A stretch of DNA of 33,406 nt. It comes from Prevotellaceae bacterium. Its GTDB lineage: Bacteria; Bacteroidota; Bacteroidia; Bacteroidales; UBA932. The number at the start of each line of letters is the position of its first letter. Position 1 is the first letter of the stretch. The notes below the pieces were generated by a model. That model saw nothing but the letters and a program-made list of their open reading frames with translations, ran no database searches and was not told the origin of the DNA. Location: the NCBI GenBank assembly GCA_031274595.1, contig JAISPX010000021.1, forward strand, positions 1 to 33,406, written 5' to 3'. A program made the position numbers and the translations under genes. Below are positions 24,717-31,324 of the stretch, one piece after another.

Positions 24717-24724
24717 TACCTTTG
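24717..24724 (+). promoter_or_regulatory. -7 box of the DUF177-rpmF-plsX-fabH operon
   Basis: TACCTTTG matches TAnnTTTG 22 nt before the DUF177 ATG. The same TTTTTTATTACCTTTG string also lies upstream of the DEAD-box helicase gene (near 31149). No good -33 TTTG is at normal distance. An AAGG lies before the ATG as a weak ribosome site. Confidence 0.6.
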
Positions 24725-24746
24725 TATCCATTTTAGAAGGCAAAAG

Positions 24747-25205
24747 ATGAATTACCTGAGTAAATATAATGTGATTTTCAGCGGTTTATCTATTGGGAAA
24801 CATAATTTTAACTTTGAGATTGACGATAAGTTCTTTGAACAGTTTGAGTATTCGGAAATAAAAAAAGGTAAACTTTCGGCAAATATTGAGTTCAACCGTT
24901 TGAATACATCAATGATAGCAAAAGTTACCATAAACGGCAATGTTGTAACTGCTTGCGACAGATGTTTGGACGATGTCGCCGTAAATGTGGAATACGAAGA
25001 CACATTGCTGATAAAATATAGAGAATATGACGACAATGCTGATAGCGATGATGAAATAATGTATGTAAACCGTGGAGATGATACAATAAACTTTGCTCAA
25101 TACATTTACGAAAGTATAAATATAAGTTTACCGATACAGCGGGCGCATCCCGATGAAAATCAATGCAACGAAGATATGATAAAAATATTAAAGAAATTAC
25201 AGTGA
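24747..25205 (+). CDS. DUF177 (YceD-family) protein
   Basis: A 152-aa protein of the DUF177/YceD family, which is nearly always encoded before rpmF and affects 23S rRNA accumulation in some species (family knowledge). The signature is ACDRCLDDVAVNVEYEDTLL near 69-88, with the conserved C-x-R-C-L core, and the later acidic stretch DDNADSDDEIMYV with INFAQYIYESINISLPIQRA is typical. Its place 62 bp before rpmF strongly supports the call. It starts the operon leading to plsX and fabH. Confidence 0.92.
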   Translation: MNYLSKYNVIFSGLSIGKHNFNFEIDDKFFEQFEYSEIKKGKLSANIEFNRLNTSMIAKVTINGNVVTACDRCLDDVAVNVEYEDTLLIKYREYDDNADSDDEIMYVNRGDDTINFAQYIYESINISLPIQRAHPDENQCNEDMIKILKKLQ

Positions 25206-25267
25206 ATTAAAAAATATTATTATATTATTAAAAAAAATACTAACATTAACATTAAAATTATATTGAT

Positions 25268-25453
25268 ATGGCACATCCGAAACATCGAATATCAAAACAA
25301 AGAAGAGACAAACGCAGAACACATTACAAAGCCGTAGTACCGACTTTGGCAAATTGTTCAAATTGTGGAACCGCAGTTCTTTATCATCGTGTATGCCCTG
25401 AATGTGGATTTTACAGAGGTCGTCTAATTATCGACAAACAAATATCGGCATAA
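25268..25453 (+). CDS. rpmF: 50S ribosomal protein L32
   Basis: A 61-aa large-subunit protein. It opens MAHPKHRISKQRRDKRRTHY, as bacterial L32 does (usually MAVPKR.TSK.RR). A zinc ribbon of four cysteines is intact: C30SNC33 and C43PEC46. This is the zinc-containing form, so it is the paralog normally used when zinc is sufficient. The DUF177-rpmF-plsX-fabH order is widespread and links ribosome and lipid synthesis. Confidence 0.98.
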   Translation: MAHPKHRISKQRRDKRRTHYKAVVPTLANCSNCGTAVLYHRVCPECGFYRGRLIIDKQISA

Positions 25454-25544
25454 TATTAGATTTTAAATAAAATTGAAAAATGAGAGTGAGAGATTTCGCT
25501 TTTTTACTCGCAATAATTTTAGTTTTTAAAATCAAAAAAATATT

Positions 25545-26507
25545 ATGCGTATGAAAATAGGTATAGATGCAATGGGCGGCGATTTTGCTCCTTTGAATGT
25601 TGTAAAAGGAGCTATTGACGCATATAATTGCTTACAGCAAAATACAAAACTTGTGCTTTTTGGCGATGAAGAAAGCATAATTAAAATATGTAATGAGAAT
25701 AATTTTGCAGCAAATAATTTTGAAATAATAAATACAACCGAAGTTATAGGAATGGATGACCATCCTGCAAAAGCATTCAGCCAAAAAAGCAATTCGAGTA
25801 TTACAGTAGGCTTTGAATATCTTGCAAAAAAACAAATAGACGGAATAGCAAGCGCAGGAAGCACAGGCGCAATGATGGTCGGCGCGGTATATACGGTTAA
25901 GTTTATCGAAGGTATTATGCGTCCATGCATATCGAGCAACGCTCCGTTGTTGAATGGAGGAACAGCCGTTATTGCAGATGTGGGCTTGAATGTAGATTGC
26001 AAACCCGATAACCTCTTACAATACGCCTTGCTTGGTTCAATTTATGCAAAAGAAATTCTTGGATATGAAAATCCGCGCATTGGACTTGTAAATGTTGGCG
26101 AAGAAGCCGAAAAAGGCAGCCTGCTCACCAAAGCCGCTTATGAACTTATGGAAGCAGACGGTCGCTTTAATTTCATAGGAAATGTTGAAGGACACGAACT
26201 TTTTACAGGAGAAAAAGCCGATGTTATTATTTGCGATGGATTTACAGGAAATATTATTTTGAAACAGGCAGAATCAAATTACAGGCTTGCTAAAAAACTT
26301 AATATACAAAACGATTTTTTTGATAGATTTAATTATGAACTTTATGGCGGCACTCCTGTGCTTGGCGCAAACGCTCCCATTATTATAGGTCATGGAGCAT
26401 CAACGCCGTTGGCAATAAAAAACATGATTCTTCAAGCCGAATCTGTTATAAGAGTTAATTTAATAGATAAAATTAAAAAATCACTAAGTATTAAAAAAAA
26501 TGGGTAA
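25545..26507 (+). CDS. plsX: Phosphate acyltransferase PlsX
   Basis: A 320-aa enzyme that converts acyl-ACP and phosphate to acyl-phosphate for phospholipid synthesis with PlsY. It starts KIGIDAMGGDFAPLNVVKGA, with the typical DAMGGD motif near residue 8. Later GIASAGSTGAMMVGA, IADVGLNVDCKPDNLLQYAL, and GFTGNIILKQAES fit the family. The C-terminus GAPIIIGHGAS-like segment (NAPIIIGHGASTPLAIKNMI) is also characteristic. The stop overlaps the fabH ATG by 8 nt, indicating coupled translation. The ATG at 25545 and one two codons later are both possible. Confidence 0.97.
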   Translation: MRMKIGIDAMGGDFAPLNVVKGAIDAYNCLQQNTKLVLFGDEESIIKICNENNFAANNFEIINTTEVIGMDDHPAKAFSQKSNSSITVGFEYLAKKQIDGIASAGSTGAMMVGAVYTVKFIEGIMRPCISSNAPLLNGGTAVIADVGLNVDCKPDNLLQYALLGSIYAKEILGYENPRIGLVNVGEEAEKGSLLTKAAYELMEADGRFNFIGNVEGHELFTGEKADVIICDGFTGNIILKQAESNYRLAKKLNIQNDFFDRFNYELYGGTPVLGANAPIIIGHGASTPLAIKNMILQAESVIRVNLIDKIKKSLSIKKNG

Positions 26508-27525
26508 AATAACAGCAGCGATTACAGGTATTGCAGGATATGTTCCTGAGTATATTCTTACTAACGAAGAACTCGGTAAAATGGTCGATACTTCGGACGA
26601 GTGGATTATGACCCGCATAGGAATTAGAGAACGGCATATTTTACGCGAACGCGGTTTAGGAACATCATATATGGCAGAAAAGGCTGTTCGCAAATTAATA
26701 AACAAGACAAATACAAACGTTGATGATATTGATATGGTTGTTTGGTGCGGAGTTACGCCCGATATGCCATTTCCCGCAACAGCAAACATTGTAAGCGATT
26801 TGGTAGGTATTGAAAATGCTTTCGGTTTTGACATTAACGCCGGTTGTTCAAGTTTTTTATTTGCACTTGCAACAGTAGCAAAATTTATAGAATCAGGACG
26901 ATACAAAAAAGCAATACTCATTGGTGCAGATAAAATTTCAACATTTGTGGATTATACCGACAGAGCAACTTGTCCTATTTTTGGAGATGGAGCAGGAGCA
27001 GTGCTTTTAGAACCAAATACCGAAGGCTACGGAGTTATTGACGAAATACTTCGCACAGATGGCTCGGGACGTAAATATTTATATCAAAAAGCAGGAGGCT
27101 CAAGTTATCCTGCAACTATGGAAACAGTTGTAAATCGTCAGCATTTTATATATCAGGAAGGACAACCTGTTTATAAAGCCGCTGTTTCAAACATGCCTGA
27201 CGTATCGTTAAAACTAATGGAAAGGCATGGACTTACCACCGAAACTATCGACTGGCTTGTTCCTCATCAGGCAAATCTCAGGATAATAAAAGCAGTTGGT
27301 CAGCACATGGGACTTTCCGAAGAAAAAGTTATGGTAAATATTGAAAGATACGGAAACACAACTGCCGCAACACTTCCATTGTGCTTATGGGATTTTGAAC
27401 ATAAATTAAAGAAAGGCGATAATCTTATACTCACAACATTCGGCGCCGGTTTTACATGGGGAGCAATATATCTTAAATGGGCATACGAAGGCAAACAGCA
27501 GACAGAAAGAGAAAACGAACTATGA
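26500..27525 (+). CDS. fabH: 3-oxoacyl-ACP synthase III (KASIII)
   Basis: A 341-aa enzyme that starts fatty-acid synthesis by condensing acyl-CoA with malonyl-ACP. The Cys-His-Asn triad is visible: DINAGCSSFLFAL (Cys116), VPHQANLRI (His256) and YGNTTAATLP (Asn286). The N-terminal ITGIAGYVPEYILTNEEL and DEWIMTRIGIRERH are typical. Its ATG overlaps the plsX stop. In many Bacteroidetes accB/accC or related genes follow; here a tRNA gene follows instead. Confidence 0.97.
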   Translation: MGKITAAITGIAGYVPEYILTNEELGKMVDTSDEWIMTRIGIRERHILRERGLGTSYMAEKAVRKLINKTNTNVDDIDMVVWCGVTPDMPFPATANIVSDLVGIENAFGFDINAGCSSFLFALATVAKFIESGRYKKAILIGADKISTFVDYTDRATCPIFGDGAGAVLLEPNTEGYGVIDEILRTDGSGRKYLYQKAGGSSYPATMETVVNRQHFIYQEGQPVYKAAVSNMPDVSLKLMERHGLTTETIDWLVPHQANLRIIKAVGQHMGLSEEKVMVNIERYGNTTAATLPLCLWDFEHKLKKGDNLILTTFGAGFTWGAIYLKWAYEGKQQTERENEL

Positions 27526-27589
27526 AGTTTGCCAAATAAGATTTAATAATTCATCGATTCAGAAATAAAATAATAATTTGAAAATTTCT

Positions 27590-27661
27590 GCCCTTGTAGT
27601 TCAACGGATAGAACGGAAGTTTCCTAAACTTCTAATGGCGGTTCGATTCCGCCTGAGGGTA
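27590..27661 (+). tRNA. tRNA-Arg (anticodon CCT)
   Basis: A 72-nt cloverleaf. The acceptor GCCCTTG pairs with TGAGGGT, with three G-T pairs. The D stem is GTTC/GAAC and the anticodon stem GAAGT/ACTTC has loop TTCCTAA (anticodon CCT at 27623-27625, reading AGG). The variable loop TAAT has 4 nt, and the T stem GGCGG/CCGCC encloses TTCGATT. Discriminator A73; CCA is not encoded, which is common in Bacteroidetes. It sits 64 bp after fabH and just before the methyltransferase gene. Confidence 0.95.
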
Positions 27662-27695
27662 CAAAAAATTATGCAACACATTCTAAATTTTTAGT

Positions 27696-28889
27696 TTGAA
27701 AACCAAGTTCAATATAAACGAACAGACATTAAATTTCATCGAGCAGCATATTGATGACAATTCGCATTTGCTTGCATTGACCGTAAAACAAAATTCCGAA
27801 ACAGATATTCATTTTGCGCTTGAGCAAATTGCCGCACGACAACGTGCAAAAGAAAAATTACCTGCATGGTATCGCAATTATAAACTTATTTTTCCGCCTC
27901 AGGTGTCGGTAGAACAATGTTCGTCGGAGGCAACGGCGGCGTACAAAGCCGAATTATGCAAAGGTGAAAAATTTGCAGATTTGACAGGCGGTTTTGGTGT
28001 TGATTTTTCATTTATTGCACAAAATTTTAATCATTCTTTTTATGTCGAAAAAGATGAATATATTGCAAAAATCGCAGGTTATAATTTTGATGTTCTGGGT
28101 TTGAAAAACATAGAGATTATAAACTGCGACAGTAGTGAGTTTCTTGCAAACGCTGCAAATATTGATTGCATCTATATCGACCCGTCACGGCGAAATACAA
28201 ACAACAAAAAAGAAATTCTGCTTGAAAACTGTTCGCCGAATGTTCTGGAAATTAAAAATATTCTTTTGCAAAAATCAAAAAATGTTCTTATAAAACTTTC
28301 GCCTGTTTTTGATATTGCCGAACTGCTGAGAAAATTTGACAGTATCAGCCAGATTCATATTGTTGCCGTGAGAAACGAATGTAAGGAACTTCTTGTGAGA
28401 TTAGATAAAAAATGTAACGAAAGCGATATGGAAATTATTTGTGTGAACATTACAAATAACGGCAGACAAATCTTTTCGTTTAATCCGAATGATGAAAAAA
28501 ATATTGAATATAATTTTGTGCAAAACCCTCAGAGATATTTGTATGAACCGAACGCATCCGTTCAAAAATCGGGAGGATTTAAAAGTTTTGCGCAAAAGTT
28601 TAACCTGTGCGCATTAAATGTAAACAGCAAAATTTATACTTCCGATATTTTGATTAACGATTTTTGCGGACGAATATTTACGGTAGAAAAAGTGATTCCG
28701 TTTAACAAAAATGAATTGGCAAATAACCTGAAAAATATAAAAAAAGCAAATATAACCGTTCGTAATTTCCCATTGTCGGTTGATGAATTGCGCAAAAAAC
28801 TTGGCATTGCCGAAGGTGGCGATATTTATCTTTTTGCAACAACTCTTTTTAACTGCAGCAAAGTCATTATCCAATGCAGTAAAGCATGA
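27696..28889 (+). CDS. SAM-dependent methyltransferase with THUMP-like C-terminus
   Basis: A 397-aa putative RNA-related methyltransferase. The SAM-binding motif I is FADLTGGFGVDFSFIAQ near 92-108, and a DPSRRN box near 160-165 (DCIYIDPSRRN) serves as motif IV. The C-terminal part (FTVEKVIPFNKNELANNLKN and the later ADVRNFPL-like region, GGDIYLFATTL) fits the THUMP-like domain family seen in Bacteroidetes. The start is a TTG at 27696 just past the tRNA gene. Substrate and modified base are unknown; rRNA or tRNA methylation is an inference from the THUMP-like part. Array A4 begins 16 bp after the stop codon. Confidence 0.85.
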   Translation: MKTKFNINEQTLNFIEQHIDDNSHLLALTVKQNSETDIHFALEQIAARQRAKEKLPAWYRNYKLIFPPQVSVEQCSSEATAAYKAELCKGEKFADLTGGFGVDFSFIAQNFNHSFYVEKDEYIAKIAGYNFDVLGLKNIEIINCDSSEFLANAANIDCIYIDPSRRNTNNKKEILLENCSPNVLEIKNILLQKSKNVLIKLSPVFDIAELLRKFDSISQIHIVAVRNECKELLVRLDKKCNESDMEIICVNITNNGRQIFSFNPNDEKNIEYNFVQNPQRYLYEPNASVQKSGGFKSFAQKFNLCALNVNSKIYTSDILINDFCGRIFTVEKVIPFNKNELANNLKNIKKANITVRNFPLSVDELRKKLGIAEGGDIYLFATTLFNCSKVIIQCSKA

Positions 28890-28905
28890 AATTACAAATT
28901 ATATT

Positions 28906-29275
28906 ATCCTGTCAACAGTGAGAACCATCCCGTACACCGCGCGAGTCATCCCGTACACCGCGCGAGTCATCCCGTACACCGCGAGAGTTATCCTGTACAC
29001 CGCGAGAGTTATCCTGTACACCGCGAGAACCATCCCGTACACCGCGAGAGTTATCCTGTACACCGCGAGAACCATCCCGTACACCGCGAGAGTCATCCCG
29101 TACACCGCGAGAGTTATCCCGTACACCGCGAGAGTTATCCCGTACACCGCGAGAGTTATCCCGTACACCGCGAGAGTTATCCTGTACACCGCGAGAGTTA
29201 TCCTGTCGACAGTGAGAGTTATCCTGTCGACAGTGAGAGTCATCCTGTCTTCGGGATAGAGTATCCTGTCGACAG
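28906..29275. repeat. 21-bp tandem array A4
   Basis: Seventeen full units and a partial one, starting at 28906 and every 21 bp after. The inner units share GCGAGAGTTATCCCGTACAC. The outer units at both ends carry CTGTCGACAG (or CTGTCAACAG) in place of the GTACACCG segment, so the edges differ from the centre. One unit (29242-29262) has TCTTCGGGATAG instead. No spacers, so not CRISPR. It lies between the convergent methyltransferase and cdd genes. Confidence 0.95.
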
Positions 29276-29292
29276 AAATATACTACCCTAAC

Positions 29293-29326
29293 GCAGTTTC
29301 AAATGCCCGCTTGCTCGTGAAACTGC
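29293..29326. terminator. Inverted repeat in the convergent gap, possible terminator
   Basis: GCAGTTTCA (29293-29301) and TGAAACTGC (29318-29326) are perfect 9-bp complements with a 16-nt loop, between array A4 and the cdd stop codon at 29384. No strong T-tract follows on either strand. It could slow convergent transcription or be a recombination or protein site. Confidence 0.4.
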
Positions 29327-29383
29327 AAACATAATAAAGTTTTATGCGGAAAATGATGAACAGTACAAATACTTTATAAACGT

Positions 29384-29881
29384 TCAACTTTCTTTACTGT
29401 CAAGCATTTTATCAAGGTCGAAGGTAAAAGGCAACATCAGACTTACGCTATCAATTACTATGATTGATTTTGCGCCGCCCATTATAAGTTTTATTTTTGT
29501 GTCCTGACGATTTTCGCTTTCAACCAAAACCTGTCGGCACGAGCCGCAGGGATACACTTCGCTGTCGTTTATTTTATTATCAACTGCCGACGATATTGCA
29601 ATCGCTTTTATTGCGACGTTTGGATATTTTGCGTTTGCGTAAAACACAGCAACCCGCTCGGCGCACAGTCCCGATGGATACGCATTGTTTTCCTGATTGC
29701 TGCCTGTGATTATTTCTCCGTTCTCGAGCAAAACCGCCGAACCTACGTTAAATCTTGAATATGGAGCGTACGAAGTTTTTGTAGCCATGTTTGCAGCCTC
29801 AAGCAATCGGCGGTCGGCTTCGTCAAGTTCGTTAATCGAACAGTAGCGTTTTGCCTTGATGTTTATTTCAAATTCATTCAT
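29384..29881 (-). CDS. cdd: Cytidine deaminase
   Basis: A 165-aa homotetrameric-type cytidine deaminase for pyrimidine salvage (cytidine or deoxycytidine to uridine or deoxyuridine). The zinc motif is GLCAERVAV (Cys73, Glu75 as the proton shuttle) with PCGSCRQVL (Cys112, Cys115). SYAPYSRFNVGSAVLLENGE and NQENNAYPSG are standard substrate-binding regions. It is longer than the usual 130 residues, mainly at the N-terminus (EFEINIKAKRYCSINELDEA), as in other Bacteroidetes Cdd proteins. It is transcribed away from the glucosaminidase gene. A TAAATTTA box at 29903-29910 is a weak promoter candidate. Confidence 0.96.
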   Translation of the reverse strand: MNEFEINIKAKRYCSINELDEADRRLLEAANMATKTSYAPYSRFNVGSAVLLENGEIITGSNQENNAYPSGLCAERVAVFYANAKYPNVAIKAIAISSAVDNKINDSEVYPCGSCRQVLVESENRQDTKIKLIMGGAKSIIVIDSVSLMLPFTFDLDKMLDSKES

Positions 29882-29975
29882 TTCAATTTTATTTATTGTC
29901 CATAAATTTATACTAAAAATTACTCAATGAAGTATTTTATTAGAGTACAAATTTAATATATTTTTATTATTTTAG

Positions 29976-29983
29976 TAATTTTG
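29976..29983 (+). promoter_or_regulatory. -7 box of the glucosaminidase-LysM gene
   Basis: TAATTTTG matches TAnnTTTG 14 nt before the ATG at 29998. The -33 region is only AT-rich. A short leader is implied. Confidence 0.55.
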
Positions 29984-29997
29984 CAAAAAAATCGAAT

Positions 29998-30984
29998 ATG
30001 AGAAAAATTTATTTATTATTATTTTCATTGATATTATCAGTGAATTTTGCATTTGCGCAAAAACTTACCCGCGAACAATATATCGAAAAATACAGGGATA
30101 TTGCGGTGCGGCAAATGAAATCTTACGGAATTCCGGCAAGCATAATATTGGCTCAGGCTTGTCTGGAATCAAATAACGGCAACAGCAGGCTCACCGTTAA
30201 CGGGAAAAATCATTTCGGAATAAAATGCGCAGGCTGGCAAGGTCGCAAAATTTATCATGATGATGATAAACCAAACGAATGTTTCCGCTCATACAATACC
30301 GACGAAGAATCGTTTGTTGACCATTCCGATTTTCTTCGTTACCGTCAGCGTTACGCATCGCTGTTTGATTTAAAAATAACGGATTACAAGGGCTGGGCGC
30401 GAGGTTTGAAAAAAGCAGGCTATGCAACCGCTCCGAATTATGCGGAAATGTTGATAAAAATCATAGAAGATTTTCAACTTTATAAATACGATGACAAAAA
30501 TTATGCGCCGCCGCCAACATCAGGCGCAGCCGTCAATACGCAAAATTCGAGTAAACAGAATATCGAAGTTGTGAAAAAACCTTCGGAAGCGATACGCGAA
30601 TATAATATTGATAATTTCGTGATTGTTCTGAACCGCTCTGTCAACAAACGCAACGGAGTGAAATATATTGTGGCAAAATACAACGATACATACGAAAGAA
30701 TAGGCGATGAATTTAAAATATCGGCATCGCAGCTCAGAAAATACAACGATGATGAAAAAAGCAATCAGCCCAAACAAGGCGACATTGTGTATATCGCCGC
30801 CAAAAAATCGAAAGCAGGCAAAGACTTTCCAATGCATGTTGCCGAAGCAGGCGAAACTTTGCGAAACATATCGCAACAATATGGCGTGAAATTACGGGAT
30901 TTATGCAAAAAAAACAATATGCAATCCAACGAAATACTCGACGAAGGACAAGTTGTTTATCTCCGAAATGAGATGAAAAAATGA
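29998..30984 (+). CDS. Exported glucosaminidase-domain protein with LysM
   Basis: A 328-aa peptidoglycan hydrolase. A signal peptide (1-20, ending AFA) leads to a FlgJ/LytG-type glucosaminidase domain (about 25-165): IPASIILAQACLESNNGNSR with Glu57 as likely catalytic residue, then NHFGIKC and DEESFVDHSDFLRYRQRYAS. A Lys/Asn-rich linker follows, then a middle region (200-270) that may be a second, degenerate LysM. A clear LysM is at about 277-326 (HVAEAGETLRNISQQYGVKL and QVVYLRN). It should cleave GlcNAc-containing glycan strands in the periplasm during wall growth. The 100-bp inverted-repeat element begins 10 bp after its stop codon. Confidence 0.93.
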   Translation: MRKIYLLLFSLILSVNFAFAQKLTREQYIEKYRDIAVRQMKSYGIPASIILAQACLESNNGNSRLTVNGKNHFGIKCAGWQGRKIYHDDDKPNECFRSYNTDEESFVDHSDFLRYRQRYASLFDLKITDYKGWARGLKKAGYATAPNYAEMLIKIIEDFQLYKYDDKNYAPPPTSGAAVNTQNSSKQNIEVVKKPSEAIREYNIDNFVIVLNRSVNKRNGVKYIVAKYNDTYERIGDEFKISASQLRKYNDDEKSNQPKQGDIVYIAAKKSKAGKDFPMHVAEAGETLRNISQQYGVKLRDLCKKNNMQSNEILDEGQVVYLRNEMKK

Positions 30985-30994
30985 GAAATGATAT

Positions 30995-31094
30995 AATGGT
31001 TAATTATAAAATGATAAATAGTAAATCGTAAATAATAAAATATTAAATAGAAAGTCCCGTCAGGGAACTATTTATCATTTTATCATTAACCATT
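30995..31094. repeat. 100-bp inverted-repeat element, copy K4
   Basis: Arms 30995-31022 and 31067-31094 are reverse complements over 28 bp with one mismatch (AATGGTTAAT...GATAAATAGT). The 44-nt interior holds the K core, identical over 29 nt with 138-166 when its left edge is included, and a small dyad TCCC-GTCA-GGGA. The right arm runs into TTTTTTAATAG, so on the plus strand the whole can act as a terminator for the glucosaminidase gene. It is the most complete copy of the dispersed element in the window. Confidence 0.88.
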
Positions 31095-31120
31095 TTTTAA
31101 TAGAGATTTGGTATCAATAG

Positions 31121-31149
31121 TTGTAGTATAATATTTTTTATTACCTTTG
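31121..31149 (+). promoter_or_regulatory. Promoter of the DEAD-box helicase gene
   Basis: TTG (31121-31123) is followed after 18 nt by TACCTTTG (31142-31149), which fits the Bacteroidetes promoter pattern. Transcription should begin near 31156, giving a leader of about 170 nt before the chosen ATG. Confidence 0.6.
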
Positions 31150-31164
31150 CGCCCAATTTTATTA

Positions 31165-31180
31165 ACGAACGTTTGTTCGT
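31165..31180 (+). promoter_or_regulatory. Leader hairpin of the DEAD-box helicase mRNA
   Basis: ACGAAC-GTTT-GTTCGT is a perfect 6-bp stem with a 4-nt loop near the predicted 5' end of a long leader. Long structured leaders are known for cold-induced DEAD-box helicase genes in other bacteria, so a thermo-regulatory role is possible here. Confidence 0.4.
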
Positions 31181-31324
31181 ATTTTCTTGATTAAATTCTA
31201 TGAGGCTTACCGCTTCTTGCTTTTTGTGGGATTACACGTTTGAATAATTTACAAAATTATGCAATCGAAATTGTGTGAAAAGAATTTTCGAGGTCAATAC
31301 AATCAGGCGTGTAAACAAATTATT

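Noticed and set aside
27590-27661. tRNA-Arg as an integration site of a mobile island
   Set aside because: No integrase gene and no second copy of the tRNA 3' end was seen; the neighbours are ordinary chromosomal genes.
28780-29259. ORFs over array A4 (IPYTARV repeats plus, GITLAVY repeats minus)
   Set aside because: Same artefact, and the plus ORF begins inside the methyltransferase gene in another frame.
28906-29275. CRISPR array
   Set aside because: The 21-bp units are contiguous with no variable spacers, and no cas genes are in the window. The same holds for the other four arrays.
31259-31324. 22-residue extension of the DEAD-box helicase
   Set aside because: It precedes the normal Q-motif start and has no family-like sequence; it lies in the likely leader.
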